Notes: a model not told the origin generated them from the letters alone. A stretch of DNA of 64,000 nt from Nitrospira sp. (GCA_015709715.1 CP054184.1:3023001-3087000); one strand, 5' to 3'. Counted from the first letter of the stretch, positions 1 to 9,468 are shown. Translations and numbers: made by a program.

Positions 1-2
1 GA

Positions 3-176
3 CTGGTCGGTGGTCCGGCGGGTATTGCGATCGGGGCTGCCGCCGGTAGTGCGGTGGGTGGGCTGTTGGGATTGTTGGCCGGAATCTATAAACCGCTGGA
101 GCCCCAACCGGACTACGCGACGTTCGTGGAGCGGTGCCTCAAGGAAAAGGGGTATGAAACTGCCGGATGGCAGTAG
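3..176 (+). CDS. Glycine-zipper family protein, C-terminal part
   Basis: The frame is open from the left edge and stops at 174-176. It gives about 57 residues: a Gly/Ala-rich stretch with small residues at regular spacing (glycine zipper, membrane-inserting type), then a polar tail holding FVERCLKEKGYE and ending in GWQ. Small envelope lipoproteins of the glycine-zipper family often end with such a Cys-containing tail. The N-terminus lies outside the window, so signal peptide and length cannot be judged. It is convergent with the M28 peptidase gene. The family call is moderately sure; the function is unknown. Confidence 0.6.
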   Translation: MVGGPAGIAIGAAAGSAVGGLLGLLAGIYKPLEPQPDYATFVERCLKEKGYETAGWQ

Positions 177-189
177 CCTCCATGAAATC

Positions 190-1428
190 TCAGAGTAGAA
201 AGCAGCCGGCATAATCCGCCAGGAGGCATTGCACGCGGATAGAAATCCGTTCGAGCCGTTCCAGCTGTTCTGCCGTGGGCGGCGACCCATCCAGCACGCG
301 CAGCCACTCGGCGTCTTGCCTGAGTTTCCTGAGCGACCATCGTGATGTGCCGGGGATCACGGTCTCATCCCCGACGGCCTTCTCCACAATCCTCCGAAAC
401 GACGCCACTTCGTCCGCGAATTCCACCCGCGCAACTTCGAACCGATAGGGGCCCTCGTCCTGTCCGATCGACTCCGTCAGTCGGCGGAGCCACTCGGTCG
501 TGGCGGCCATCCGTTCGTAATGGAGGCTGTCGGCGGTATCGCGTGGGGTGTGGTACCGCGGCGTGCGTCCGGCGGAGAGAAAGAGATAAGGGATCCCGTG
601 ATTGCGAAAGACGTCGTAGTCGCTGAAGGCCTCGTGCCCATGGTCGGGAATTTCTTCGACCAGATGGATCCCGAGGGGATATACGGTGAGCGACGGTGCG
701 GCGGCCTCTTTCACGCGACGGTAGAACGCAGGCGTTTTTTCCGCTCCGGTTGCGAAGATGGCGTCTTTCAATCCGGGCCAGTGCACGCCGCCCATGAGAT
801 CCATGATGATGACGCACTGCAGCTGCTCGACCGTGCCGATTTCCCGCGGCACATGGTGAAAGAAAAACTGTGATCCCATGACCGGCGTCCCGAAATACGG
901 CGCCTCTTCGCTGTTGAAGGCGATGAAGAGGACGGCATGGTGCGGAAGGGCGCGGGCCATTCTGGCGGCTTCGATCAGGATGGCGACCGAGGAGGCGTTA
1001 TCGTCTGCGCCCAAATAGAACCCGCCGAGGTGATCGTAATGGGCTCCAATGAGAATCCAACCGATTGGATCTTCGGCGGCCGGGATATACCCGAGGATGT
1101 TGTCTCCGATCTGGGGTGAAATGGGCTGCCGGTAACCGGCGAGTGAGGGAAGCGGCTGGAGCCCGGCGGCTAGAAATTGCTCTTCGATGTAGTGCGCGGC
1201 TTCGCGGTTGCCTGGCGAGCCGGGATGTCTGCCTGCCCGTTCAGGGGCGGCCAGATAGGTGACATGCCGCTGAAGTTGTTGGGCCACGGTGCTGTTGACC
1301 GGCAGGTGGCGCGGATCGATAGGCGCCACGCTGTGCAGGCAGCCGGTGAAGAGGAAGCAGAAGGCGAAGCCACATAATACAGTGAGGTGGCTGAACCGGC
1401 TTCCGGTACGGGGCCCGGTCGGCCGCAT
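190..1428 (-). CDS. M28-family metallopeptidase, lipoprotein
   Basis: Predicted zinc aminopeptidase of about 412 residues. The N-terminus has a basic stretch, a hydrophobic core and a lipobox ending FTGC, so the protein is probably lipid-anchored in the cell envelope. M28 motifs are visible in order: GAHYDHLGG (first metal histidine), GADDNASS (bridging Asp), FNSEE (catalytic Glu pair) and YHTPRDTAD near the C-terminus (last metal His). A GTG at 1431 and an ATG at 1428 are both possible starts. The ATG shares its A with the TGA of the upstream thioredoxin reductase gene, so translational coupling is likely and the ATG is chosen. The substrate is unknown. Confidence 0.85.
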   Translation of the reverse strand: MRPTGPRTGSRFSHLTVLCGFAFCFLFTGCLHSVAPIDPRHLPVNSTVAQQLQRHVTYLAAPERAGRHPGSPGNREAAHYIEEQFLAAGLQPLPSLAGYRQPISPQIGDNILGYIPAAEDPIGWILIGAHYDHLGGFYLGADDNASSVAILIEAARMARALPHHAVLFIAFNSEEAPYFGTPVMGSQFFFHHVPREIGTVEQLQCVIIMDLMGGVHWPGLKDAIFATGAEKTPAFYRRVKEAAAPSLTVYPLGIHLVEEIPDHGHEAFSDYDVFRNHGIPYLFLSAGRTPRYHTPRDTADSLHYERMAATTEWLRRLTESIGQDEGPYRFEVARVEFADEVASFRRIVEKAVGDETVIPGTSRWSLRKLRQDAEWLRVLDGSPPTAEQLERLERISIRVQCLLADYAGCFLL

Positions 1429-1871
1429 CACGTTTGCGCAGGGGGATCGGACGGGGTTGGCGGCGAGGACTTCGGCGCCATCGGCAAGGCCTTATGTCGC
1501 AGCGCCCGGCCCTTGTCCGGCGTGGGATCCTCGACCAGCCCGTAACATTGACGGCCTTCGTGGTCTTCGGGGAGGTACTCGGTGATGGGGAGGCCGTCTT
1601 CACGCACGAAGAGCAGGCAGTGGCAATACTTGTAGATCTGCATCTCGTCGCAGGCGCACATCCAGCGACGTAGTTTCGCCTCGGCCTGTTTGTCCGGATA
1701 AAAATTGCAGGGACAAAGGGGTTTGCCCAGCTCGTCGATATGGGCCGCGAGCCCTTGTACGACGGCATTGGTGACGGCCTGGTTGGGGTGCATGGTCGTC
1801 CCGCTCTTTTCCGCAAAGCCCTTCACGTATTTCCACATCTTATCCAGGCTTTCTTGGCTTGGCTCGCCCAT
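1428..1871 (-). CDS. Ferredoxin:thioredoxin reductase catalytic subunit (FtrB-like)
   Basis: A protein of about 147 residues carrying the full cysteine pattern of the ferredoxin:thioredoxin reductase catalytic chain: CPC (53-55), 16 residues, CAC (72-74), 8 residues, CHC (83-85). In the plant and cyanobacterial enzyme these cysteines hold a 4Fe-4S cluster and the redox disulfide that passes electrons from ferredoxin to thioredoxin. The frame is open upstream to 1976, but the ATG at 1871 has a G-rich ribosome site (GGGGGA) and starts where homology normally starts. No variable subunit is nearby, as in non-photosynthetic bacteria. It overlaps the M28 gene by one base. The C-terminal Pro/Ser-rich tail is extra. 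Confidence 0.85.
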   Translation of the reverse strand: MGEPSQESLDKMWKYVKGFAEKSGTTMHPNQAVTNAVVQGLAAHIDELGKPLCPCNFYPDKQAEAKLRRWMCACDEMQIYKYCHCLLFVREDGLPITEYLPEDHEGRQCYGLVEDPTPDKGRALRHKALPMAPKSSPPTPSDPPAQT

Positions 1872-2002
1872 CGCGTCCCCCGCGGTTTGATGACTGACAA
1901 GTGGATTGATCAGCGGAGGCAGCGCATCCGCGAGGACCCAGTTTACAAGCGAAATTGTGTCCTTTACAATCCGCAACTTCCCTCACAACGGACTTGGTAG
2001 TG

Positions 2003-5000
2003 ATGGCGTCGGAGCACTCGACTCAACGTTTGTGTGATCGGCTGGCGGAACAGCTGGGGCCGGACCCTGCCCGAGCAATCGTCGACGCGGTGGCGCAGAC
2101 GGCGACGAGACCGGACGCCTTGGACGGAGTTCTGCTGTTGCTGGATGAACTTGCTGAGGCGGCGCCCAAGGGCGCCCGAGCAGCCGCCGAGGCGTTGGTG
2201 GAGATGCACCGGCGAGAGTTGATGGCCCAGGTTCTGCCCTGGCTTGACCTGGGAGTGGCGATTGCCGGTGAGTCCGGCGCCCTGACGTTGCGGTATTTCA
2301 AAGAAAGTCCCTTGCTGCTGGCCTTGGTACCGCCCGTAGCGCGTATACCGGTCTTGGCAACCGGCTTGGAATTGGCCGATCGGCAGGCCAACGTGGCGCT
2401 CGAATTCCTGCGCATCGCCCCGGAGTTGGTCGGCATCCTCCCCCAGTCCGAATGGTCGCAATGGATGGATCTCGCCTGCGATCTGACGGACACCGATTTC
2501 GCCCTGGCGGTGGAATACATCCGGCAGATTCCGGCGATTGTCCCGATCCTGTCGCTCCCCGGTGCCCGTCCCTGGGTGCAGTTCGGCATGCAGCTGATCG
2601 TCGAGAACAGCCTGGGTAAACCGGATTACATCGGGGCTCTGGAATTTTTTCGGACGAGTCCGGCCATCCTGGCGGATATACCCAATCCGGATCAACGCCA
2701 AGCTGTGATTCGCCTGGGTGCCCAACTTGCCGAGCAATCGGCGGCCGCCGGCATCGGCCTCCTGTCGGAGGCGCCAAGCATCTTGCGGCGTCTTCCCGAC
2801 GACGAGTGGCGGAGCCAGGTGTTGCGGTATGGCCAACTCGTGGCGGAACAAGATGCCGAGACGGCGTTGGCCTACGTTCGGCGATGTCCGGAACTCGTGG
2901 CGCTGATCGGGTCGCGCGAAGAGGCGCGCGGAAAATTTCAATCGTGGTTCGCGTCCGGCATGGAAGTCCTGGCCTATAACATTGAGGCCGGACGGGCCTA
3001 TTTTGCCGCGGAAACGGAGAAGGCACTGGGCGCGGTGAGTCACGCGATCAGCGGGGTGCCGTTACGGCAAGTGGCGCGTCACCTGGCGCTGTTCGCGCAG
3101 GCGCTGTGCGGTCGGGACATCCGCCTCTATGATCTGCCCGATTCCCTGGAGCCGGCTCAACAGACGATGCGGCCGACGGTCAGCGAGGATGGCCGGAGCA
3201 TTGGTCTCCCCGGCTTGGTTCGCCGCTACCCGACATATGAGGAAAACCTGCGCCTGTATTTGGTGATGACGGCCCACGAGGCGGGGCACTTGGAGTTTGG
3301 AACCTTTGATCTCTCGCCCGCCCGGTTAACAGATCTGAGTGAGGATCTTGCCGGACGGTATGGCCGCCCGGTCGCACAGCCTCCCAAGTCCCTCGGCGAC
3401 CTGTTCGCTCGGTACCCCCAGCCTGGGCTGATTCGCGACCTCTGGACCCTGTTGGAGGATGCGCGGGTTGAATTCCTACTGCGGTCGGAATATCCGGGCC
3501 TGAGTCGGGATCTGGCGGCGATAGCTGGCCAAGCGGTGTCTGTTCGCACCCTGTCCCATGGCCTGACCGCCCGTGAGCTGGTCGTGGATCAACTCCTGCT
3601 GTTGTCCGCGGCGGAAGTCGGGACCGTGACCGTGCCGGAATCCGTCAGCCATGAAGTGGAGGTCCTTTGGTCGCTGGCCAAAACGCTGTTTCATCCCTCG
3701 GCGACGGCTGAGGAGGCGGTGCGAATGGCCGACCGACTCTACGTGCGTATGGACGAACTCATGGCGATTCGTGCGAAAGCACAGCCGGCGCCGGACAATC
3801 CGGACATGCCGGAGCAGTCGCTGCCCTCGCCGAGATCCTCGGAGGATCAATCCGACAGCTATCGTCCGATGGAAAACTGGGACTATCGGGGCGCGATGGA
3901 TCCCGATCTCGTGCATGACCGGACCGAATCCGAGACGCGGGAGCAGGCCTCGTCGGGGCAGGGAGACCAGGAGGCTGGTTCAGGACTGGCCGGCGACGGG
4001 GGCGGACCCTCCGGGGCTGGAACGGCTCGCTCGCAGCAGGCGTCGCAGGAGCTGTTGGTCCCGGGGCATCGCCAGCCGTCCCTCGTCGAGGAATTGTTGG
4101 CGGTTGAGGGCGACGCGCCTCAACGCCGCGGAGAAGGATCGGGCGCTGCCTCGGCTCGGTGGTATCGAGAATGGGATGCGGGGATTCAGGACTATCGGAT
4201 GAATTGGTGCCGTGTGGTGGAACGTGAGGCTCCCGAGGGTTCTTCGGAGGTGGTGGAGGAGACCCTGGCGGCACAACGAGGCACGGTGGCATTGTTGCGG
4301 CGCTATTTTGAAAGCCTGCGGCCTCCGGGGCTTCGGCGTGTACCCGGCCAGTTGGATGGGGAGGACCTCGACCTGGATGCGCTGGTCGGCCGGTGCGCCG
4401 ACCTGGCTGCGGGCATGGAGCCTTCGGAGCGGATCTACGTGCGGCGTGAAAAGCGTGAGCGTGATGTGGCGGCAGCCTTCCTGGTGGACTTGAGCGGGTC
4501 CACGAGCCGTCAGGTGGCGCAGGGGCGGCGGATCATCGATATCGAAAAGCAGGGACTCGTGCTGCTGTGCGAAGCCTTGACGGCGATCGGTGATCAGTTT
4601 GCGGTGTACGGCTATTCGGGGCAGGGCCGGCAGGCGGTGGATTTCTTGATCGTCAAGGAGTTTGACGAAGCGGTCACCGGACGAGCCGGAGCGAAGTTGG
4701 GCGGGATGGCTCCCCTGCAGCAGAACCGCGACGGAACGGCCATTCGCCATGCGACGCGCAAAATCCTGTCCCGCCGTGCCAAGACACGATTGCTGGTCCT
4801 CCTCAGCGATGGCCGCCCGCTGGACGACGGCTACAAGGACGAGTACTCCCTCGAAGATACGCGCATGGCCTTGCGGGAAGCCCGCGCCGCCGGCGTCCAA
4901 GCGGTCTGTATCACCATCGACAAGCAGGCCGACCCCTATCTTCGTCGCATGTACGGGGATGTTCGTTACGTGGTGATCGATCGGGTGGAGGGGTTGCCGG

Positions 5001-5038
5001 AGAAGCTGCCGAGGATTTACCATCGGCTGACCGCCTGA
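2003..5038 (+). CDS. NorD/CbbO-like von Willebrand factor A protein
   Basis: A very large protein of about 1011 residues. The first ~330 residues are helical repeats in which segments such as EFLRIAPELV, EYIRQIPAIV and EFFRTSPAIL recur, so a HEAT-like scaffold is likely. A middle part contains HEAGH near residue 424. A low-complexity Asp/Ser/Gly/Gln linker follows (~600-720). The C-terminal VWA domain has the MIDAS motif DLSGS near residue 828 and LLSDGRPLDD later. NorD/CbbO proteins act with a MoxR/CbbQ-type AAA+ ATPase to activate metalloenzymes (Rubisco, NO reductase). No such ATPase lies in this window, so the partner and client are unknown. The start at 2003 is preferred to the frame opening at 1955. 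It is divergent from the FtrB-like gene. Confidence 0.75.
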   Translation: MASEHSTQRLCDRLAEQLGPDPARAIVDAVAQTATRPDALDGVLLLLDELAEAAPKGARAAAEALVEMHRRELMAQVLPWLDLGVAIAGESGALTLRYFKESPLLLALVPPVARIPVLATGLELADRQANVALEFLRIAPELVGILPQSEWSQWMDLACDLTDTDFALAVEYIRQIPAIVPILSLPGARPWVQFGMQLIVENSLGKPDYIGALEFFRTSPAILADIPNPDQRQAVIRLGAQLAEQSAAAGIGLLSEAPSILRRLPDDEWRSQVLRYGQLVAEQDAETALAYVRRCPELVALIGSREEARGKFQSWFASGMEVLAYNIEAGRAYFAAETEKALGAVSHAISGVPLRQVARHLALFAQALCGRDIRLYDLPDSLEPAQQTMRPTVSEDGRSIGLPGLVRRYPTYEENLRLYLVMTAHEAGHLEFGTFDLSPARLTDLSEDLAGRYGRPVAQPPKSLGDLFARYPQPGLIRDLWTLLEDARVEFLLRSEYPGLSRDLAAIAGQAVSVRTLSHGLTARELVVDQLLLLSAAEVGTVTVPESVSHEVEVLWSLAKTLFHPSATAEEAVRMADRLYVRMDELMAIRAKAQPAPDNPDMPEQSLPSPRSSEDQSDSYRPMENWDYRGAMDPDLVHDRTESETREQASSGQGDQEAGSGLAGDGGGPSGAGTARSQQASQELLVPGHRQPSLVEELLAVEGDAPQRRGEGSGAASARWYREWDAGIQDYRMNWCRVVEREAPEGSSEVVEETLAAQRGTVALLRRYFESLRPPGLRRVPGQLDGEDLDLDALVGRCADLAAGMEPSERIYVRREKRERDVAAAFLVDLSGSTSRQVAQGRRIIDIEKQGLVLLCEALTAIGDQFAVYGYSGQGRQAVDFLIVKEFDEAVTGRAGAKLGGMAPLQQNRDGTAIRHATRKILSRRAKTRLLVLLSDGRPLDDGYKDEYSLEDTRMALREARAAGVQAVCITIDKQADPYLRRMYGDVRYVVIDRVEGLPEKLPRIYHRLTA

Positions 5039-5081
5039 TCGGGGCCGAGGAACATGTTGGGATGACAGGAGCAATACGAGC

Positions 5082-5492
5082 ATGACCGAATCGCTGTCGA
5101 GGCCGCCGGTTCCGCCCTGGCTGTACAAATTGTTTACCGGCCATCAGTATCCCTATGTGCGGCGCCAGGCCAAGTTTGCCAATCGGGACTTCAAGCCGGG
5201 CGAAGAGCGACCGGAGCCGACGCGGGAAGAAATCGATGCCAAATTTTGGGAGATCTATCCGCGCTGTTCCGCCAAAATCCTGCAAGAGGTGAAGTCCGGG
5301 ATGATCGTGGTGTTCCACGAGTTGGGGGAATATCCGCCGGGCGGCTACCAAGCCTTGGTGGATGCGCCCGAGGACTTTCTGGCGGCGACGTATGGGAAGA
5401 AGAAGATCAAGGTGAATTTTTACGATGGGGAAAATTTCGTCTGCACGATCAATTTCAAGGTCGGCGGATGGACCGGACATGATCACACGTGA
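5082..5492 (+). CDS. Hypothetical protein, 136 aa
   Basis: Not recognised. It is a soluble-looking, charged protein with many aromatic residues (PPWLYKLFTGHQYPYVRR at the N-terminus, INFKVGGWTGHDHT at the end), with no signal peptide or membrane segment. A CAGGAG ribosome site precedes the ATG. It lies 43 bases after the VWA gene and 47 bases before mdh on the same strand, so it could be cotranscribed with either. Family unknown. Confidence 0.65.
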   Translation: MTESLSRPPVPPWLYKLFTGHQYPYVRRQAKFANRDFKPGEERPEPTREEIDAKFWEIYPRCSAKILQEVKSGMIVVFHELGEYPPGGYQALVDAPEDFLAATYGKKKIKVNFYDGENFVCTINFKVGGWTGHDHT

Positions 5493-5539
5493 TGGCGAGC
5501 CGTGGCGCGCCGGGTCACGCCTGACGAGGAGTAGCTGAA

Positions 5540-6481
5540 ATGGGGCGACCGAAAATTACCGTAGTGGGTGCAGGCAACGTCGGCGGGACCGTCGCGCAAC
5601 GGCTGGCGGAAAAGAATACCTATGATGTCGTGTTGGTCGACATCGTGCCGGGAATCCCGCAAGGCAAAGCGCTGGATATTACGCAGGCCGGTCCGGTGTG
5701 CGGCTATAGCACGCGCGTGGTCGGGACGAACGGCTACGAGGAGACGGCGGGGTCCTCCATCGCGGTTATTACCTCGGGCATGCCCAGGAAGCCAGGAATG
5801 AGCCGAGACGAGTTGCTGGCGACCAACGCCAAGATTGTCCAGGCCGTGGTCAAGGAGTTGATCGCGCGCTCGCCGGAGGTGATCCTGATCCTCGTCACCA
5901 ATCCGCTGGATGCGATGGTGCATGTCGCGCGGCGGGTGAGCGGCCTTCCGAAATCGAAGGTGCTCGGCATGGCGGGGGTGCTCGATACGGCTCGATTGCG
6001 CTCCTTCGTCGCCGAGGAATTGAACGTGCCGGGGACGGATGTGCATGCGATGGTGTTGGGCGGGCACGGGGATACGATGGTGCCGCTGGTTCGTCATACC
6101 ACGGTGTCGGGCAAGCCGATCACCGACCGGCTGTCGCCCGAGCGCCTTGCCGCGCTCATCAAGCGGACGCAGGACGGGGGCGCCGAGATCGTCAGTCTGC
6201 TCAAGACCGGCAGCGCGTTTTACGCGCCTTCCGCGTCGGCGGTCGACATGGTGGAAGCGATCATGAAGGACGAGCGGCGAGTGCTGCCCTGCGCCATGCT
6301 TTGTGAAGGCGAATACGGCCTGAAGGATGTGATCGTCGGCGTGCCGGTGCGGCTCTCTCGCGTCGGCGGTGAATCGATCGTCGAGTACGAGCTGACGGCG
6401 GAGGAGCGGGCGGCGCTCGATGCATCCGCCGGGGCAGTACGGGAACTGTGTGCGGTTGTCGATCGGTTGCTGGGCGCGTGA
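5540..6481 (+). CDS. mdh: Malate dehydrogenase (LDH-like type)
   Basis: NAD-dependent oxidation of malate to oxaloacetate in the TCA cycle, 313 residues, the normal length for the LDH-like bacterial enzyme. Visible motifs are the Rossmann loop GAGNVGGT (10-17) with Asp34 at the end of the second strand for NAD, the substrate arginines in [10 protein letters not shown] (Arg83, Arg89), the VTNPLDAM segment, GVLDTARLR (Asp149/Arg152 region) and the catalytic histidine in [10 protein letters not shown] (His176). Arg83, instead of the Gln found in lactate dehydrogenases, supports malate specificity. A GAGGAG ribosome site precedes the ATG. Confidence 0.96.
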   Translation: MGRPKITVVGAGNVGGTVAQRLAEKNTYDVVLVDIVPGIPQGKALDITQAGPVCGYSTRVVGTNGYEETAGSSIAVITSGMPRKPGMSRDELLATNAKIVQAVVKELIARSPEVILILVTNPLDAMVHVARRVSGLPKSKVLGMAGVLDTARLRSFVAEELNVPGTDVHAMVLGGHGDTMVPLVRHTTVSGKPITDRLSPERLAALIKRTQDGGAEIVSLLKTGSAFYAPSASAVDMVEAIMKDERRVLPCAMLCEGEYGLKDVIVGVPVRLSRVGGESIVEYELTAEERAALDASAGAVRELCAVVDRLLGA

Positions 6482-6581
6482 TCGACGGAGCCGCAACCAC
6501 CATGAGCAGGCTGCTTGACAAGGCTCCACGGCCTGCAGTAGACAACGGAGCTTGCACTAAACCGTTTGAGTTGGGGGACCT

Positions 6582-7169
6582 ATGAAATTTCTGGAGGATC
6601 CGTATCAGACTGCGGGCGTCGGGTTTGCGCTCGCCGTCGGTTTGATAGCTGTGTATTTGGGCATGGCCGGGGTCGGAGCCGGGGAGGCCGATTGGTTCGG
6701 CTTGGTGGTCCGGTGGATTCACTTCCTGGCCGGCATCACCTGGATCGGGCTCTTGTACTTCTTCAACCTCATTAACGCCGGTTTCCTCAAGAGCCTGGAT
6801 GGGCCGACCAAGAACATCGTGATTCCGAAGCTGATGCCCTCTGCCCTGAATTGGTTCCGTCACGGCGCCACCGTGACCGTGCTGGCGGGAATCGTACTCT
6901 ATGGCTATCTCTATGCCAAGGGCGGCACCGGCGCTATCGCTCTGGGGATTGGCGGGTTGCTCGGTATCATCATGATGGGCAACGTGCACGGGGTGATCTG
7001 GCCGAATCAGAAGAAGATCATTGCGGCCGTGGCGGCAGCGGCTCAAGGGACGCCTGCTCCGCCGGAAATGGCCCAGTGGGGGAAGACGGCCTTGATTGCC
7101 TCCCGCATCAACTTCTTGTTGTCTATTCCCATGCTGTTCTTCATGGGAGCGGGGAGCCACCTCAAGTAA
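6582..7169 (+). CDS. Urate hydroxylase PuuD-like membrane protein
   Basis: A 195-residue integral membrane protein with about five hydrophobic segments (roughly 15-32, 43-66, 87-107, 115-138, 175-190). Segments such as RWIHFLAGITWIG, WFRHGAT and GNVHGVIWP match the urate oxidase N-terminal domain (PuuD/DUF989) with its conserved membrane histidines. Full-length PuuD carries an extra C-terminal cytochrome c domain; this protein lacks it, as do many short homologues annotated only by the domain. A urate role is therefore not implied. A hairpin terminator follows, so it is probably transcribed alone or as the last gene after mdh. Confidence 0.75.
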   Translation: MKFLEDPYQTAGVGFALAVGLIAVYLGMAGVGAGEADWFGLVVRWIHFLAGITWIGLLYFFNLINAGFLKSLDGPTKNIVIPKLMPSALNWFRHGATVTVLAGIVLYGYLYAKGGTGAIALGIGGLLGIIMMGNVHGVIWPNQKKIIAAVAAAAQGTPAPPEMAQWGKTALIASRINFLLSIPMLFFMGAGSHLK

Positions 7170-7187
7170 CAGGCAAGGCAGTGGGAT

Positions 7188-7228
7188 GGGGACTGGTCGA
7201 TTCGACGGAACGCCAGTCCCCTTTTTCT
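7188..7228 (+). terminator. Rho-independent terminator after the PuuD-like gene
   Basis: A nine-base stem GGGGACTGG (7188-7196) pairs perfectly with CCAGTCCCC (7213-7221) across a 16-base loop and is followed at once by TTTTTCTT. It lies 18 bases after the stop codon of the membrane-protein gene. Confidence 0.85.
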
Positions 7229-7416
7229 TGCCTCCTCTGCTGCGTCAATTTGAAACCTTTTCTGCTCCGTCTTTGGACTCGGTCAGGCCCGGTCCAACAG
7301 GCCTAACTGCTTGAGATTCAGGCCTAATCGAGGCAAGTCTGCTTGACGGCCCCTGGGAGCCGGTTTTATAGTACAGGCCTGCTCAGCAGGGGCGCTGCTC
7401 ACGAAAGGGAACAACC

Positions 7417-8718
7417 GTGACCCTACCTCAACCAAGGGTATTGCAGAAACTCGACGGGGCGGCGTGGGAAATCGATCCCTACATCCGATCCGGTGGATAT
7501 GAAGCCTGGCGGAAATGCCTCAAGGAACTCACTCCTGAGGATGTCGTCAATGAAATCAAAAAGGCCGGTCTCCGTGGCCGCGGAGGGGCCGGGTTTCCGA
7601 CCGGTACGAAATGGGACAAGGTCCTGAATCATCGGGTCAAGGAGCGGTACTTCGTCTGCAATGCTGGAGAGCATGAACCGGGAACCTTCAAGGATCGGGA
7701 GTTGCTCAAGTACATCCCCCACCAACTGATCGAGGGCTGTCTGATTGCCTCCCGCACAGTCAATGCCAAGGCCTCTTATATCTATGTGAATCACGAATAT
7801 GCCGACGAGGAAGCCAATCTGAGGAAGGCGATCGCCCAGGCCAGGGAACGGGGGTTTCTCGGCAAGAACATCTTGGGGACCGGTATCGATCTCGAACTGG
7901 AAGTCTTTTCCGGCCATGGCAGTTACGTGGCGGGCGAAGAGACGGCCATGTTGGAGTCGATGCAGGGGCGCCCGGCCATGCCGCGGCAGAAGCCGCCTTT
8001 TTATCCCACCGATTTCGGACTCTACGGCAAGCCGACCTTGGTAAACAACGTCGAAACTCTCTGCAACATTCCGAAGATCCTACGGAACGGCGCCGCGTGG
8101 TTTACCGAGGTCGGCACGGAAAAATGTCCGGGCACCATGCTCTTTTCCCTGAGCGGAGCGGTCAACAGGCCCGGTGTGTACGAAATGCCGATGGGTATCA
8201 CGATTCGAGAATTGGTGGAAACCTGCGGCGGCGGGGTGCCCAATGGGCGCAAGGTCAAGGCCGTGTTCCCCGGCGGGCCGGCCTTCTCGATGGTGACCGC
8301 GGACCAGTTGGATCTCCAGATGGACTTCGACTCGCTCAAGAAGGCGGGCACCGGTTTGGGGTCGGCGGGTACGATCGTGATCGATGATGCTACCTGTATG
8401 GTGGCTGCTACCTTGAAGTATTCGAACTTCTTCAAGGGGGAAAGCTGCGGACAATGTCCCCCCTGCCGAATGGGCACGCTGAATCTGGCGACCCTCATGG
8501 ACAAGATCGAGCGTGGAGAGGGGACCGAGAAGGATCTCGAATCCCTGCTGCAGCTTTGTGGCTTCGTCAAGGGAACGGGGTACTGTACACTCGTGACCGG
8601 AGCCGCCGTCCTTGTGCAGAGCAGCCTGCGGTTATTTCGTCACGAATTTGAAGAGCACATTCGTCTGCATCGTTGTCCGATGCAACCGGCCAAGGCGGGA
8701 GCCGGGGCCGGCGCTTAG
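7417..8718 (+). CDS. nuoF: NADH-quinone oxidoreductase subunit F (NuoF)
   Basis: The flavin-containing NADH-binding subunit of complex I or a related NAD-linked hydrogenase/dehydrogenase, 433 residues. It has the NADH/FMN glycine-rich motif GLRGRGGAGFPTG near 52-64, the ESCGQCPPCRMGT motif near 347-359 and a later Cys in LLQLCGF that together bind the N3 4Fe-4S cluster. It starts with GTG behind AAAGGG. No other nuo subunit follows. Instead a 2Fe-2S ferredoxin gene begins 11 bases downstream, so this copy stands apart from the main nuo operon and may form a small NADH:ferredoxin module. That last point is inference. Confidence 0.93.
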   Translation: MTLPQPRVLQKLDGAAWEIDPYIRSGGYEAWRKCLKELTPEDVVNEIKKAGLRGRGGAGFPTGTKWDKVLNHRVKERYFVCNAGEHEPGTFKDRELLKYIPHQLIEGCLIASRTVNAKASYIYVNHEYADEEANLRKAIAQARERGFLGKNILGTGIDLELEVFSGHGSYVAGEETAMLESMQGRPAMPRQKPPFYPTDFGLYGKPTLVNNVETLCNIPKILRNGAAWFTEVGTEKCPGTMLFSLSGAVNRPGVYEMPMGITIRELVETCGGGVPNGRKVKAVFPGGPAFSMVTADQLDLQMDFDSLKKAGTGLGSAGTIVIDDATCMVAATLKYSNFFKGESCGQCPPCRMGTLNLATLMDKIERGEGTEKDLESLLQLCGFVKGTGYCTLVTGAAVLVQSSLRLFRHEFEEHIRLHRCPMQPAKAGAGAGA

Positions 8719-8729
8719 GGAGTCGAGCC

Positions 8730-9071
8730 ATGCCGCGTGTGAGTTTTTTGCATCCGCGAGGCAAGAGCGGAGAGGTGGCGCCGAATCTCACCTTGTTGGA
8801 GGCGGCTAAGGTCCTGGGGTTCGATCTCAATCACGATTGCGGCGGCAACGCCTCCTGTACCACATGCCGGGTGGAGGTGCAGTCCGGAGGGGATAACCTC
8901 TCCGAGATCGATTTCGACGAGCAGGATCTCCTGGACCGTGAGGCGCTGTCGGAGCCGTGGCATCGGCTTGGGTGTCAGGCGAGGGTGTTGGGAGACGTCG
9001 TCGTGCGGGTTCCAGAAACCAAATGGGCACAACCGACCTCGGTGTCGGCGAGCGAGTCAGAAAAGAAGTAG
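8730..9071 (+). CDS. 2Fe-2S ferredoxin (adrenodoxin-like)
   Basis: A 113-residue electron-transfer protein. The cluster ligands are seen as C-x5-C-x2-C (DCGGNASCTTCRVEV) with a distant fourth Cys in RLGCQARV, the spacing of Isc/adrenodoxin-type ferredoxins. The frame opens earlier (8673), inside nuoF; the ATG at 8730, 11 bases after the nuoF stop, gives the normal N-terminus (PRVSFLHPRG). The spacing suggests cotranscription with nuoF and direct electron exchange with it. Confidence 0.9.
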   Translation: MPRVSFLHPRGKSGEVAPNLTLLEAAKVLGFDLNHDCGGNASCTTCRVEVQSGGDNLSEIDFDEQDLLDREALSEPWHRLGCQARVLGDVVVRVPETKWAQPTSVSASESEKK

Positions 9072-9147
9072 CGGGCTTCCGTATGTTTCTGTGAGATGGT
9101 AGACTAACACAACGTGCCGAACACGTAGATCGGAAGGAGGTTGGACG

Positions 9148-9468
9148 ATGGTGACGATTACGCCGGTGGCAGAGCAGAAAATAAAGGAACTGATGACCGA
9201 AGAGAAGGATGTGGTCGGGTTGCGGATTTATGTCCGTGGCGGCGGCTGTCATGGGTATCAGTACGGCATGGCCTTCGAATCCAAGATGGCCGACGACGAT
9301 ACCGTCATTGAAAAGGGTGATGTAAAGGTCATCATGGATTCGCAGAGCGCGCCGCTGTTGCAGGGCGCCGAAGTCGATTATGTCGACAGCCTGCAGGGGT
9401 CCGGGTTCTCGATCAAGAATCCGCAGGCGAAGACGACGTGTGGTTGCGGCAGCTCGTTCAGTGCGTAA
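9148..9468 (+). CDS. Iron-sulfur cluster A-type carrier (IscA/ErpA/HesB family)
   Basis: A 106-residue A-type carrier that delivers Fe-S clusters to apo-proteins. The three conserved cysteines are present: one in GGGCHGYQY (about residue 34) and the CxC pair in TTCGCGSS near the C-terminus, together with the typical VDYVDSLQGSGFSIKNP segment before them. A strong GGAAGGAGG ribosome site precedes the ATG. It lies just after the ferredoxin gene and before a strong terminator, so the three genes may form one Fe-S-linked unit. ErpA and IscA cannot be told apart from this sequence alone. Confidence 0.9.
   Translation: MVTITPVAEQKIKELMTEEKDVVGLRIYVRGGGCHGYQYGMAFESKMADDDTVIEKGDVKVIMDSQSAPLLQGAEVDYVDSLQGSGFSIKNPQAKTTCGCGSSFSA

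Noticed and set aside
3980..5128. Minus-strand frame of 382 codons under the VWA gene
   Set aside because: Antisense to the complete VWA domain coding sequence, with no motif of its own.
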